Below are positions 47,734 through 57,977 of a stretch of 64,000 bases of DNA, one piece after another. Position 1 is the stretch's first letter, and every line of letters starts with the position of its first letter. Under the pieces are notes generated by a model, which was given only the letters and a program-made list of their open reading frames with translations, ran no database searches and had not been told where the DNA came from. A program made the translations under genes and the position numbers. The stretch comes from Natrinema sp. CBA1119 (GTDB lineage Archaea; Halobacteriota; Halobacteria; Halobacteriales; Natrialbaceae). The stretch is from the NCBI RefSeq assembly GCF_002572525.1, contig NZ_PDBS01000002.1:1-64000 (forward strand), written 5' to 3'.

Positions 47734-49566
47734 TCAGACGACAAGATGCCACAGAATCACGGTTAGAACGAGCGTCAACAGCAAGATAGTCGTCCCAATA
47801 CCTGTTCGGAGGTGGATTGTCGACGGCCGGCCACCATCGGCCGGCTGGTGATCGTCGACTTCAACTAGCCAGTCAGGGAGGCGACTCGCAGCTGCGTCGA
47901 CGGCAAGGACAGGGTTGTTCCTAATCCAGTAACAGCGTTTAACCGTGCCGACGACGGCGTCATCAACCGCAGCATAGGTTTCGGTCACTGCGAGCATCGT
48001 CCACCGGCTACCGTAGTAAGTTGCGGGGAAGACGACCATTGCCGGATCGCCCAGATCGAGTTTCGAAAGCGGCTTCCGGACGATCACGAAAACGACGACC
48101 GCGATCGCAGTCAGAATGCCTGCGGTTTCGAGGTGACTTTGGCTGTAGGGGTGAAGTTCGCCGTGACCACCAGGGTATTCGAATTCGACGCCGTGGATCA
48201 TCGGAGTGAGATCAGCCAGGCCCTGCCACCAGACGCCGAAGAGAAGACAAGCACCACCAAGCCCTAGCATCGCGACCGTCTGGCCGGGTTTCGCGTCCGC
48301 GACCTCAAGGTCACTATCGCCGTGGAAGAAGACGTAGTAACCGAGCTTAAGGAACGACAAAAGAGTCCCAATCGCACCGAGGTAAAGCAACCAGTACAGC
48401 GCCTGGTACTCGGGCTGGCCGTAGTAGTGGGGGTCGGCCGCGTTGAAGAGCATCCCCTTGCTGATGAAGCCGTTAAACCCTGGAATTGCGGTGATCGAGA
48501 ACGCGCCGAGGCCGAACCCGATGGCGGTCAAGGGCATCTCACGCCAGAGACCACCGAGTTCATAGAGGTCCTCCTCGCCGGTCCGGTAGATGACGACGCC
48601 GACGGCCATGAATAGAAGGCTTTTGAAGAAAACATTGTTGAACAGATGAGCCATCGCACCGGCGACAGCGATCGGAGACCCAATTCCGATGCCAGCAACG
48701 ATATACCCCAATTGGGCTTGGATGTGGTAGGAGAGTAGCGCCCGCATGTCGTGTTGCAGTAGGGCAAAGGTTGCACCGTAGACGGCCATCAGGCCTCCCA
48801 TGTACGCAATATAGATTGACAGATCGCTCTGACCTTCCACGGGGAACGCCCGATAAAGCACGAACGCGCTCGTCTTCGTCGTATACACCGAAAGGAACAC
48901 TGAAGCCGCGAAGTGGGGACGCGGGTAGGTGTCTGGCAACCAGACGTGAACACCGATGAAAGCGACATTGATACCCATTCCTAGTACTGCGAGCAATGCT
49001 GGAATCCCGTCGGCGATGCCGGCAGCGTCGTAGATGAACGTGCCAGACTTGACATAGTGGACTGCGACCGCCATCATCAGGAGTACCCCAGCGGTGCCGT
49101 GGAAGAGCGCGTACCGGAAACCAGCTCGGACCGCTTCACCCCCATACTGCCAGACCACCAGCGTGCTGGTCACCGCCATCAGTTCCCACATAAACAAGAG
49201 CACGAGCCAGTCGCCCGCGAACGCCGCCCCGATTGACGAGGAGACGTAGACGAGAGCGAAAGCGGTCAGCGTCTTACTGGCTTCACTCGAGTAAGCGTAG
49301 ATGACGCTACAGATACCCAGAAAACCGAGCCCGAGGCCGATCATCCGGGAGAACTCATCGACATAGAATGGGACCACCTTGAACCCGAGGAAAGTGCCAG
49401 CCAGGTGCTGGCCCTCCGGCGCGACCAGCGAGATCGCTAGCACGGCCGCAAGGCTGAGCGCTCCGATGGCGAAGCCGGTGACACGCGGCAGGACGAGTAC
49501 GAGCAGTGCCGCTATAAAGACGAATAGCGGCGGGTAAGCCATCGTCAGAACTTCAACTTCCATCAT
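47734..49566 (-). CDS. MnhD/NuoL-type proton-conducting membrane subunit
   Basis: 610-aa protein of the complex I / Mrp antiporter large-subunit family, with about 14 helices in the conserved core and an extra C-terminal helix. Key charged helices: LLFMWELMAVTSTLVVWQYG (conserved Glu), VWLPDTYPRPHFAASVFLSV, VYTTKTSAFVLYRAF (Lys), ALLSYHIQAQLGYIVAGIGI and GAMAHLFNNVFFKSLLFMAV (His and Lys). Such subunits move H+ or Na+. The remaining Mrp or Nuo subunits are absent from the window, so it either works with partners encoded elsewhere or as a stand-alone antiporter-like subunit. The soluble part RLPDWLVEVDDHQPADG precedes the final helix. Starts at ATG 49566 or 49563. Confidence 0.88.
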   Translation of the reverse strand: MMEVEVLTMAYPPLFVFIAALLVLVLPRVTGFAIGALSLAAVLAISLVAPEGQHLAGTFLGFKVVPFYVDEFSRMIGLGLGFLGICSVIYAYSSEASKTLTAFALVYVSSSIGAAFAGDWLVLLFMWELMAVTSTLVVWQYGGEAVRAGFRYALFHGTAGVLLMMAVAVHYVKSGTFIYDAAGIADGIPALLAVLGMGINVAFIGVHVWLPDTYPRPHFAASVFLSVYTTKTSAFVLYRAFPVEGQSDLSIYIAYMGGLMAVYGATFALLQHDMRALLSYHIQAQLGYIVAGIGIGSPIAVAGAMAHLFNNVFFKSLLFMAVGVVIYRTGEEDLYELGGLWREMPLTAIGFGLGAFSITAIPGFNGFISKGMLFNAADPHYYGQPEYQALYWLLYLGAIGTLLSFLKLGYYVFFHGDSDLEVADAKPGQTVAMLGLGGACLLFGVWWQGLADLTPMIHGVEFEYPGGHGELHPYSQSHLETAGILTAIAVVVFVIVRKPLSKLDLGDPAMVVFPATYYGSRWTMLAVTETYAAVDDAVVGTVKRCYWIRNNPVLAVDAAASRLPDWLVEVDDHQPADGGRPSTIHLRTGIGTTILLLTLVLTVILWHLVV

Positions 49567-50204
49567 TCACCAGTGTCATTGTCCCTGTGACTGAATGTCA
49601 GCCAATCCCAGTGTGGTATACCGAGTATGTCGGCTTAATCGAGGTTGATCTGCATAGTCGACAGACTGACAGATGACTCCCATGTTCGATAGTGGGGTGT
49701 TCAGGCGTTCAACCGGCACAATGTTCCCCTCCAGATGGCCGTTGTGTGGAACTCATGGTTCTCGATGTTACTCGACTTAGGCGGTAGACGTAGGAAAACA
49801 ATTTCGTTGTCAGCCTCTGTCTTGCTTTAACAGAAATCCGTGAGCCTACGTTGCTATTATTTATTATAGTAAATATATTACAATAATGCGTGAGATTCAC
49901 CATTTGTCTTTCATGCGCAGATCTTATGACTGCCGTTGTGGTTTCATTTGTGAGGGTACATAACTTTGGAGGACGATTTTGATGTGCGCCTTTTTTCTGC
50001 GGCATATTGCATCGAACTCTCCACTCAGCAGGTGCGCTAACCTATCACTCGAATGGATTGACTGGATGTGATGAATAGAGAGTACGATAAGGATCAAAGG
50101 CCAGTAATTTCGCACCTTCGAATTATTATTGAAAACTCACCGTCTGTTAGCTCCTTTTGGTGGTGGAAGAAAGAGGTGGGATTAACCTTGAAACATTTCC
50201 CACA
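49567..50204. other. Gap without a supported gene
   Basis: About 640 bases, AT-rich in the middle. Short frames only, none protein-like. Contains the promoter region of the gene ending at 47734. Confidence 0.45.
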
Positions 50205-50300
50205 GATGCCCTCAGTGAGAGCTGCACGGCGGAATTTGATGAATGTAGGGAGCGTCAGTAGAGCATTGAATGGCATCTCAATCGCCTCGTCAAACAGACT
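50205..50300 (+). mobile_element. IS6-family transposase N-terminal relic
   Basis: Frame ALSESCTAEFDECRERQ matches LFSESYAAEFDECWERER of the IS6 transposase at 14070-14136, then hits TAG and loses similarity. About 90 bases only. Confidence 0.6.
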
Positions 50301-50841
50301 TTCATCGGAAAAGAACATAAGCTCGAGATTACGTTATACTGCTGATCAGACATCCAGAAGAAATAGTCAAGATGCTTCGGCTGGTCAATCTTTCAGTCAT
50401 AGCCCAACTCGTAGACCGGCTCACGCGATTGAGTGGCAGACTACTCGCTGGCGATTTAGGCACAAGCAACGACGAAGAGTAAGACGAGCCGATTGTCGAT
50501 TCGAGTGTCAACCATAACCTTGCGTATTGCCGACTAACGAAGGCTGAGGGGTGTGGCGGCTCTCCTCTCCATTAACGCCAAACCGTTCCTGTTTAGGTTA
50601 CTACGATGATCGGGGCAGTTATCATGAACCCTAACCCTTACAAGTTATATTTTAGTAGTTCAAATATGGTTGTATAGGCAAGTTGCTCCTTGCTAATTGG
50701 ACGACAATTGGCGGTTTACACCATCGATCGCCTACAGTCGGCCAAGCAGGGTCGAGAAACACAGTTGCACGATCTCGACATTGCGACAATCACTTGTTAG
50801 AGCACGCTCAAATGCGGCCGCCAGTTCCCTTCCGACACTAA
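50301..50841. other. Gap with one weak coding fragment
   Basis: A plus-strand stretch near 50330-50460 reads RHPEEIVKMLRLVNLSVIAQ then LVDRLTRLSGRLLAGDLGTS and stops. It could be the end of a lost gene or a small protein. The rest shows nothing. Confidence 0.3.
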
Positions 50842-51235
50842 ATGCTACGTGCCCTCCTTACTCGACTGGATCGTTCTCGGCTGTGATGGTCGGCGTCTCG
50901 CTGATCACGTACGGGTTCGTGTTCCTTACCCCGGGTGATCCGGCATACACGATCCTTAGAAAACAACGCCAGAGTCCCCCGCCGGCGTCCGAAGTTGCGG
51001 CCTTCCGCACCGAACACGGACTGGACGATCCTTTCCTCGTCCAGTACGTCGCGTGGTTCACTGACACGATCCAGGGAGATCATACTACCAGTCCAAACCC
51101 GTAACCTCCCTGATACTCGCACAAGTGCCGAATACGCTCGAGCTCGTGCTGGCGGCGACGGTCGTCTCGGTGCTAATCGGCGTTCCAATAGGCGTAGGAA
51201 GCGCTGTCTACCCTGACCACAAACTAGATCGGTAG
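50842..51235 (+). pseudogene. Dipeptide-type ABC permease (OppB/DppB) fragment
   Basis: N-terminal third of a DppB-like permease in three frames: MLRALLTRLD from 50842, then VMVGVSLITYGFVFLTPGDP and EHGLDDPFLVQYVAWFTDTI, then TSLILAQVPNTLELVLAATV and GVPIGVGSAVYPDHKLDR, stopping at 51235. Family members are about 310-340 aa; the second half and all partner genes are missing. Dead. Confidence 0.8.
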
Positions 51236-51384
51236 GTACGATGTAGGATCTGCTCGAATATCTTCCCAAAATAACCCATCCTCCGAAACTGTGTGGGTAG
51301 GACTCAAGGTGAGATCGCTCTTATCGACTTGCAAATGCATAGCACGGTGGTAAATGAAGTGACAATGAGTCCCACTGTAGGACG

Positions 51385-52701
51385 ATGGGAACAAAAACAC
51401 CAAGCGAGGCCGACATCTTGCGCCCAATCGGAGCAACTTCGAAAACATACTTCGCGCTGGTCGCCATCGCAGGGCTAGCATTTGTTCTCTTCCTTATCGG
51501 CTGGGCCTATCAGCTACAAGAGGGGCTGATAGTCACCGGGCTCGGCGACTGGGGAAGTGGCGGCGGTGTTACTTGGGGGGTATATATCGGCGCATTCATT
51601 TGGTGGGTCGGTATCGCCCACGGCGGGATCATCCTCTCGGCTGCAGTCAGGCTACTCGAGATGGATCGGTACATGCCGGTTGCACGACTCGCCGAGTTAC
51701 TGACCATTGCCGGTCTCTCTGCTGCAGGCTTTTACATCATTGTCCATCTCGGCCGGCCAGATCGGATGGTCACGAGCGTCGTCGGCCACTACCACATCAC
51801 CGTCCACTCTTCACCGCTAGTGTGGGACGTAACCGTCATCACGGCCTACTTTGTACTGACAGCGACCTACCTCTCATTGACCCTGCGTTACGATGTGACT
51901 CGGCTACGTGACCAGTTGCCAGATCGCCTCGACCCGATCTACCGACTCATGACGATCGGCTACACCGAGAAGGAAGATGAGATCGTCGAGCGAATGGTCT
52001 GGTGGCTCGCTCTCGCGATTATCATCATGGCCCCGCTCTTGCTCCACGGCGGCGTCATTCCGTGGCTGTTCGCCGTGTTGCCGAGTTACCCGACTTGGTT
52101 CGGCGGCGTCCAAGGGCCCCAGTTCCTCACCATCGCACTGACCTCAGCGATCAGCGGCGTGATCCTCCTCTCATTGGCGTTCCGCCGCGCCTACGACTGG
52201 GATCACATCATCACCGACGATATTTTCCGCGGGCTGCTCCTGTGGCTCGGATTCTTCTGTCTCCTCTTCCTCTGGCTCCAACTCCAACAAAACGTCACCG
52301 GGCTATTCACGGCACCTGTCGATCTGACAATTGCGGCCACGGCGAGGGCTACTAACCCCATTTATCTTACCTCGATGTCACTGGTCTTCCTGACGCTTTC
52401 GTATATCTTCGCCCAAGCGATCCGGCCGGCACTATTCACTAAGCGACGGGCCGCTGTTTCAGGCATCGCTGTCCTCATCGCAACACTCCTCGAGAAGGTT
52501 CTGTTTGTCGTTGAAGGCTTTCTGGAACCGACGTTCAATATCTACGCCGCGGTCCCAGGCGTCTACATCCCGAGTCTAATTGAGATTGCGTCGATTACCG
52601 GGACAATCGGCATGGTCGGCCTGTTCTTCCTGCTTGTCGCCAAAGTGTTCCCGGTTGTCGAACTCCACGCGATCGAACACCTGCGCGACGACCACGAATA
52701 G
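51385..52701 (+). CDS. NrfD/PsrC-type membrane quinol oxidoreductase subunit
   Basis: 438-aa membrane protein with about ten helices of the NrfD family. Recognisable parts: YFALVAIAGLAFVLFLIGWA, WGVYIGAFIWWVGIAHGGII, LLTIAGLSAAGFYIIVHLGR and HGGVIPWLFAVLPSYPTWFG. NrfD-type subunits exchange electrons between menaquinol and a peripheral Fe-S protein and may translocate protons. In alternative complex III or molybdoenzyme operons they follow a ferredoxin-like NrfC subunit; here the upstream gene is a dead permease and downstream a dead deacetylase, so the subunit is an orphan in this window. Complete by length. Confidence 0.85.
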   Translation: MGTKTPSEADILRPIGATSKTYFALVAIAGLAFVLFLIGWAYQLQEGLIVTGLGDWGSGGGVTWGVYIGAFIWWVGIAHGGIILSAAVRLLEMDRYMPVARLAELLTIAGLSAAGFYIIVHLGRPDRMVTSVVGHYHITVHSSPLVWDVTVITAYFVLTATYLSLTLRYDVTRLRDQLPDRLDPIYRLMTIGYTEKEDEIVERMVWWLALAIIIMAPLLLHGGVIPWLFAVLPSYPTWFGGVQGPQFLTIALTSAISGVILLSLAFRRAYDWDHIITDDIFRGLLLWLGFFCLLFLWLQLQQNVTGLFTAPVDLTIAATARATNPIYLTSMSLVFLTLSYIFAQAIRPALFTKRRAAVSGIAVLIATLLEKVLFVVEGFLEPTFNIYAAVPGVYIPSLIEIASITGTIGMVGLFFLLVAKVFPVVELHAIEHLRDDHE

Positions 52702-53312
52702 CGATATACATCGTTATCTGCCAGCCGAATTTTTCGATAGTACCATATATGTCCATTATGCCGCGTCGTTCATAGTACATTCGATACTGGCGTTCAAATT
52801 GGTCAATGTAGTGAGAATATCGTGATAGACATTTGGCTTGTCGATATCTATGGTGGCTATGCACATCATCAGCTCCGATCGGTCACTCATAAGACTCCCG
52901 ACATTGGCTGGTTCCGTACTAACCCTGGTGTCTTCAAAGAGAGTTCAATGCCCCTCGAGCGGGATGTAGTGGAGGGGATTCAGATCATCGTCTACAACAC
53001 TGGAGACGCAGAGGTGTGGATTGACGATTTGTGGAGCCGCGAGAAGCTGGAGGAGGGGTACGTCATGATATCATGGGACGACGGATAAGAAGGTGGCACT
53101 GATCCACGACGAGTTTGGTGCTACTTGGCTCTGTTGAAATCCTATTTTCTGGACACCTTTCTTGTCAGAATAGTCGTTCTGCAGGTGTGGGACTGCTCCT
53201 TAGAGAAATCACCAGTTTCGATGGATAATTATGCGAGCGTGCTGCATACACAGCGCGTATTTCGTATTCGGTAGTTTAGCCGGCGACTCAGTGAAGTCGG
53301 TGATAGTTTCCT

Positions 53313-55721
53313 TCACTTGTTAGATTCACGAGCCGCGGGAAGAGTGAACGAAAACGTCGTTCCCTCGCCGGGCTCGGAGTCGATCCAAATTTCGCCGTCG
53401 TGGCGCTCGATAATACGTTTACAGAGCGCGAGCCCGATTCCCGTGCCGCTGCCCTCCTCAGTGGTGTGGAGGCTCTGGAAGATCTCAAACACACGGTCGG
53501 CATCCTCGGGGTCGATGCCGATCCCCTCGTCGCTGACCGAAAGCACCCACTCGTCGCCGGCCCGTTCGGCCCCAACATGGATATCGGGTGGGTCGTCTCC
53601 ACTGTAGGTGATGGCATTAGAGAGGAGGTTCTGGAACACCTGGCGCAATTGCCTCGCATCGCCGTAGACGGTCGGCAACGACTCGACAGTGACGTCGGCG
53701 TGAGTCTCTTCGATCTTGATTGTGAGGTCGTCGCAGACTTCCGCGAGTACGTCGTCGAGATCGACGGGTTCGAACGGGTCCCCGCGCGTTTCGACCCGCG
53801 AATACTCGAGCAGCCCTTCGACCATGTCGCGCATCCGGTCGGCACCGTCGACGGCGAACTCGATGAACTCCCGGCCGTCCTCGTCCAGTTCGTCCGCGTA
53901 CCGCCGCTCGATCAACCGGAGGTAGCTCGACACCATCCGGAGCGGTTCCTGGAGATCGTGGGAGGCAGCGTAGGCGAACTGTTCGAGGCGCTCGTTGGAC
54001 GCTTCGAGCTGCCGCTGGTACTCTTTGCGCTCGGAAATGTCGCGGAGGACACCTGTGAAATACCGCTCACCGCGGTACCGGATCTCACTGAAAGAGACGG
54101 CCAGCGGGATCTCCGTGCCGTCGGCCCGCAGACCGGGTAGTTCGAGGTAATCCCAATCGAGGGTCCTCTCGCCGGTTTCCAGATATTGCATCATCCCGGC
54201 CCGGTGTTGGTCTTTCAGTTCGTCTGGCATCAGCTTGGTCAGCGAGGTTCCGATCAGTTCGTCCTGCCTGTACCCGAACACGTCCTCGACCGCCGGATTC
54301 ACTGACCTGACGACGCTGTCCTTGTCGATGGTGACGATCACGTCGTTGATCGCCTCCATGACTGCTTGATATTGCTCTCCCAGTTCCGAGAGATCTTCCT
54401 CAATGATTACCACCCGATCGATATCCCCGTCATCCGTTTTGATTGGAGCGGCGTCGACCGAGAGCCACTTTCGTCGACCGTTCGGAAGTTCGACCTGAGC
54501 CGTCCAATCATAGATCGGCTCACCTGTTTCCTTAACCTTCAGAAACGGGTACTCTTCTAACGGGATTGGATTCCCCTCCTGGTCGTAAAACGTTCGACCG
54601 TCGGCTTCAAATCGGTCCTCATCCAACGGCAGGCCACGAATCGCCAGCGCCTGCTCGTTCACCCGCTGGACGTCGCCATCCGAAGAGAAGATAGAGATCC
54701 CGACGGGGGCGGCGTCCATCATTTCCGAGAGCAACTGGCGCTCTCGGTCGAGTTCGTCCTCGGCCTGCCGTCGGGAGACTAAGCCCCCGAGATCAGCTGC
54801 AATCGAGGAAACGACCTCGACCATATGTTCGTCCACTTCTCGGGACTCGGCCACGTAGAACCCGAGGACGACGGTCACCGTCTCATCCGTGAGAACTGGC
54901 ACACCCAGGCCTGCCTTCAACCCCACCTCGGCTGCCAGCGCTGTTCGCGGATAGATATCCTCGGAGACCTCGGTCACATCGGGAAACCAGACTGGTTTTG
55001 CGGTTTCAACTACGCGGCCGGGGATGCCCTCTCCAGGAGAGAAACTGAACTCAGATGATTCGTCAGTGAATTTCTGGAAATCGTTCGATTGAACGTATGA
55101 AACCGGTAGTTTCTCCGCTTCACCGTCGTCTGAGACGAGCCAGGCTTGGCCGACCTCCCAGTCTGTCCAGTGGCACACGTCCTCCAGTACTGCCAACAGG
55201 CCATCTTCGAGCGATGCTGCTTCCGCTAGAGACCGGCTTACCGACAAGTGGAGTTGGTGTTCTTCCTCGGCGCGTTTGCGGTCAGTCATGTCTCGGGTGA
55301 CCTTCGCAAACCCCTCCAGGTCACCATCGTCATCACGAATAGCCGTGATGGTCACGTTCGCCCAGAACCGCGATCCATCAGCACGGACACGCCACCCTTC
55401 GTCCTCTATGGAGCCCTGCTCAACGGCCCCGGTGAGGTTATTCTCGGGAACATTAGCTGCCCGATCTTCGTCTGTATAGAACGTAGAGAAATGTCGCCCG
55501 ATAATTTCCTCGGCTGCATAGCCTTTAATACGTTCGGCACCGGGATTCCAGCTGACGACGGTTCCTTCCGAGTCGAGTCGGAAAATGGCATACTCTTCGA
55601 CTGCATCCACGAGCGCGCGAAACTGCTGGTCCGAGTCCCCGGGCTCCCGTTCCCGGTTCTCCGCAGGTAGATCGGTATCCTCAGTGGATGGGTGGGAACC
55701 ATCACCGCGCTCGTTGGTCAT
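53313..55721 (-). CDS. PAS-GAF-PAS-PAS histidine kinase (transposon cargo)
   Basis: 802-aa soluble sensor kinase. Order: PAS (about 25-140; DSEGTVVSWNPGAERIKGYA), GAF (about 150-320; GEGIPGRVVETAKPVWFPDV), PAS (about 330-450), PAS (about 455-570; SVVRSVNPAVEDVFGYRQDE), HisKA with phospho-acceptor His in AYAASHDLQEPLRMVSSYL (about 586), and HATPase with LLSNAITYSGDDP, VSDEGIGIDPEDADRVFEIF and GTGIGLALCKRIIERHDGEI. No membrane segment, so it senses a cytoplasmic cue. All kinase boxes are intact. No response regulator is nearby. It lies wholly within the IS5-like transposon and is GC-rich like a core gene, so it appears to be captured cargo. Confidence 0.93.
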   Translation of the reverse strand: MTNERGDGSHPSTEDTDLPAENREREPGDSDQQFRALVDAVEEYAIFRLDSEGTVVSWNPGAERIKGYAAEEIIGRHFSTFYTDEDRAANVPENNLTGAVEQGSIEDEGWRVRADGSRFWANVTITAIRDDDGDLEGFAKVTRDMTDRKRAEEEHQLHLSVSRSLAEAASLEDGLLAVLEDVCHWTDWEVGQAWLVSDDGEAEKLPVSYVQSNDFQKFTDESSEFSFSPGEGIPGRVVETAKPVWFPDVTEVSEDIYPRTALAAEVGLKAGLGVPVLTDETVTVVLGFYVAESREVDEHMVEVVSSIAADLGGLVSRRQAEDELDRERQLLSEMMDAAPVGISIFSSDGDVQRVNEQALAIRGLPLDEDRFEADGRTFYDQEGNPIPLEEYPFLKVKETGEPIYDWTAQVELPNGRRKWLSVDAAPIKTDDGDIDRVVIIEEDLSELGEQYQAVMEAINDVIVTIDKDSVVRSVNPAVEDVFGYRQDELIGTSLTKLMPDELKDQHRAGMMQYLETGERTLDWDYLELPGLRADGTEIPLAVSFSEIRYRGERYFTGVLRDISERKEYQRQLEASNERLEQFAYAASHDLQEPLRMVSSYLRLIERRYADELDEDGREFIEFAVDGADRMRDMVEGLLEYSRVETRGDPFEPVDLDDVLAEVCDDLTIKIEETHADVTVESLPTVYGDARQLRQVFQNLLSNAITYSGDDPPDIHVGAERAGDEWVLSVSDEGIGIDPEDADRVFEIFQSLHTTEEGSGTGIGLALCKRIIERHDGEIWIDSEPGEGTTFSFTLPAARESNK

Positions 55722-55947
55722 TACCTTTCCGTCGGGGTGTTAGCAGAAAAACTCTGCCTTCCAGTAGTTCATAGACCCTCGAGGCACCCAGGGGCTTTGA
55801 GCGTACTTTGCTTTCGCGACTCTCCTGAGAGTGGCTGGTGGAGCCACATCTTACGCCCGATTCACCCTCTGAGTCGGTCACGACTCTTTTGACGAGAATC
55901 AGAAGCGTTCGACCCATTTCGCTGTCTCGTTCCTCGATATCCGCTGT

Positions 55948-56769
55948 TCAGATCGACTTGTCGATGTTGTGAGTGAGACAGCCGACAACGAGTTCACGGA
56001 ACTGCTTCCACCAGTGTCGTGAGCGGACGAATGCGCCATATTTCCGTTTGAGACTGGAGTTCACTGTCTCATTCTGACTCCGTTGGCCGTAGAGGTCGGC
56101 GTCCAGCCGAGCATTCCACGCCTTGTGGAGCGACGAAAATTCTCGGTGCTTGATGAGGGGACGAACACCAGCGTCACGGGCTAACGCGCGAACCTTCTGA
56201 CCGTCGTATCCCTTGTCACCGAGGAGGATTGCCACATTCTCGGCATTCCGCTTGATGAGCGACGGTGCGATCTGTGAGTCGTGTTTTCTGGTCGTCGTCA
56301 CGTGGAGATCGAGGATAGCATTCGCTCTCGTGTCTACGAGCAGTGTCACTTTCAACTGCTGAATCGTCAGCTTCGTTCGCTTCGTGTAGTGTTTCGAGGC
56401 GTGACTCCGGTCGAAGCCGGAAGCGTCGACCCCGACGACACCGTTAGTCGGGAGAAGCGTGATCGAGAGGTTTAGCAGGACACGTCAGACTGCCATATCG
56501 AGCCGGTTGAACGCTTTACACAACGTTGAGGGTGACGGGAGTTCGTCTAGATTAATGGCTTTCCGACTGCGGGGCATCTCGATGAATTCGTCGAGAAGCG
56601 TCCTGTAAGTCGTGTTCTTCCGAACTTTGAGACAGAGGAAAACGATGTGCTGGTGGAGTGTGTACCGGCGTTTGGGGAACTTCGATGAGTAGCGAGCGAC
56701 AGCTCGGCGTGCCAAGTGCATCGCTTGCTCAACGAACCGGAGCAATTGCGATTTCGGGAGGGCTTCCAT
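55948..56769 (-). pseudogene. IS5-like transposase with one nonsense codon
   Basis: Homologue of the intact 273-aa transposase at 59623-60444. ATG 56769 (MEALPKSQLLRFVEQAMHLA) runs to NRLDMAV and then TGA (56485-56487) where the intact copy has Trp (MAVWRVLLNL); the rest continues in the same frame: VVGVDASGFDRSH, LLGDKGYDGQ and NETVNSSLKRKYG carry the D, D and E residues. One G-to-A change explains the loss. The transposon is therefore presently dependent on a helper, and an intact helper gene lies 3 kb away. Confidence 0.92.
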
Positions 56770-57977
56770 TCGGTCAGACTACCGGACGTTCCTGTAACTT
56801 CTTGAGGGTTTTAACAGAGCCTGCTACTTCTATATTAGGCGTTGTTCGACAATGGACGAGGAATAACCGCGACGGAATCATGACTACTGACCAGCTGTTA
56901 GAATGATTTACAGGGCGGGCATTACATTGTCTATCCCCACAGCAATTTCGACCAGACAGTTCTCGATATTGTTCCTGATTACTACTATGCTGGCGGCTTT
57001 AATTAGTCTGCCAATGTAAACACTACTGGATGTGAGGTGCTGTTTCGTTAAGCGTGAAAAGTGAGGCGGTACGATCTTCTGGTGTCAATGCCAAAAATCG
57101 ACCGCATCAGCGGGTATAGCGACTGGATCGATTTGAGTTTTGTGGAGCGAGAGCAGACACCGCGTCAGCTGATGGAACTCGGTATTCGACTCCATCTTGC
57201 TGGCTTCTCGCTTTCGAATACCGTTCGAGGATTAGAGAGGTTCGGTGTCGAGCACAGTCGCAAGGCAGTCCATGATTGGGTCCACAAATGCGATATACAG
57301 CCGGCAGTCGACGAGGAACCGAATCACGTCGCGCTTGACGAGACGGTGATTCAACTTAACGAACATCGCTATTGACTGTACACTGCTGTCGATCCAGAAA
57401 CGAACAATATACTCCATATACGGCTGTATTCGACGACCACGACTGCGTTGACAGAACGGTTCCTGCACGAATTCACTGAGAAACATGATCTTGATGATGC
57501 CGTGTTTCTCGTCGATGGGGCAAAACATCTCCAGACTGCACTCCGTCGATCTGGGCTCCGATTTCGATACGAAAAACATGGCTCTGTTGAAATCCTCTTC
57601 TTGAGAGAAGTATTTACGTGAATCTACTGCACACTACACATGCGTAATTAACACGTCTTGCACTGACCCATTTAATTGTTGTCAGTAGCGGTATGCTGCA
57701 TACAGAGGGTGGACTCACGAGGGCGTGTATTTGGTTCACAGAACCTCTATTGTTCTCACTGTCGGGAGTGGTGCTGGTTTGCTACGAAGGAGGTGCGACC
57801 CGTACGACCGTTCGGCCGGTACTTACCGTGATTCGTACACGAATATCCAGCCATCCGCTCGCAGGGCATCGGAGCTGGTGGACACAGTTTCCAAGCCCTG
57901 CGGCCTCCTTTGGGAGGCTTTCTATGACACGCTCTTATCAACTAAGAGCGGCAGTCATTTTTGGAAGCCCAGGTTTT

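Larger units (their letters stand above)
53127..56821 (-). mobile_element. IS5-like transposon carrying a histidine kinase (3695 bp)
   Basis: Left end GGCTCTGTTGAAATCC at 53127, right end complement of GGCTCTGTTAAAACCC closing at 56821. Flanked by the perfect 8-bp duplication TGCTACTT (53119-53126 and 56822-56829). Contents: a complete 802-aa histidine kinase and an IS5-like transposase gene, both on the minus strand. The transposase has one nonsense codon. The relative at 57580-60496 has the same ends. Confidence 0.92.
52788..57035 (+). pseudogene. Polysaccharide deacetylase-like gene split by insertions
   Basis: Fragments of a close paralogue of the gene at 20694-22034. Piece 1 (about 52788-53126): IDIWLVDIYGGYAHHQLRSV, GDAEVWIDDLW, VMISWDDG, then, after a small deletion, KVALIHDEFGATW. 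Piece 2 (56830-57035): VRQWTRNNRDGIMTTDQLLE, stop, HYIVYPHSNFDQTVLDIVPD then YYYAGGFN. Between them lies a 3.7-kb transposon (53127-56821) with perfect target duplication, and piece 2 is cut at 57035 by an IS6-family element. The signal peptide half is missing before 52788. Stops and indels show it was already decaying. Confidence 0.9.
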
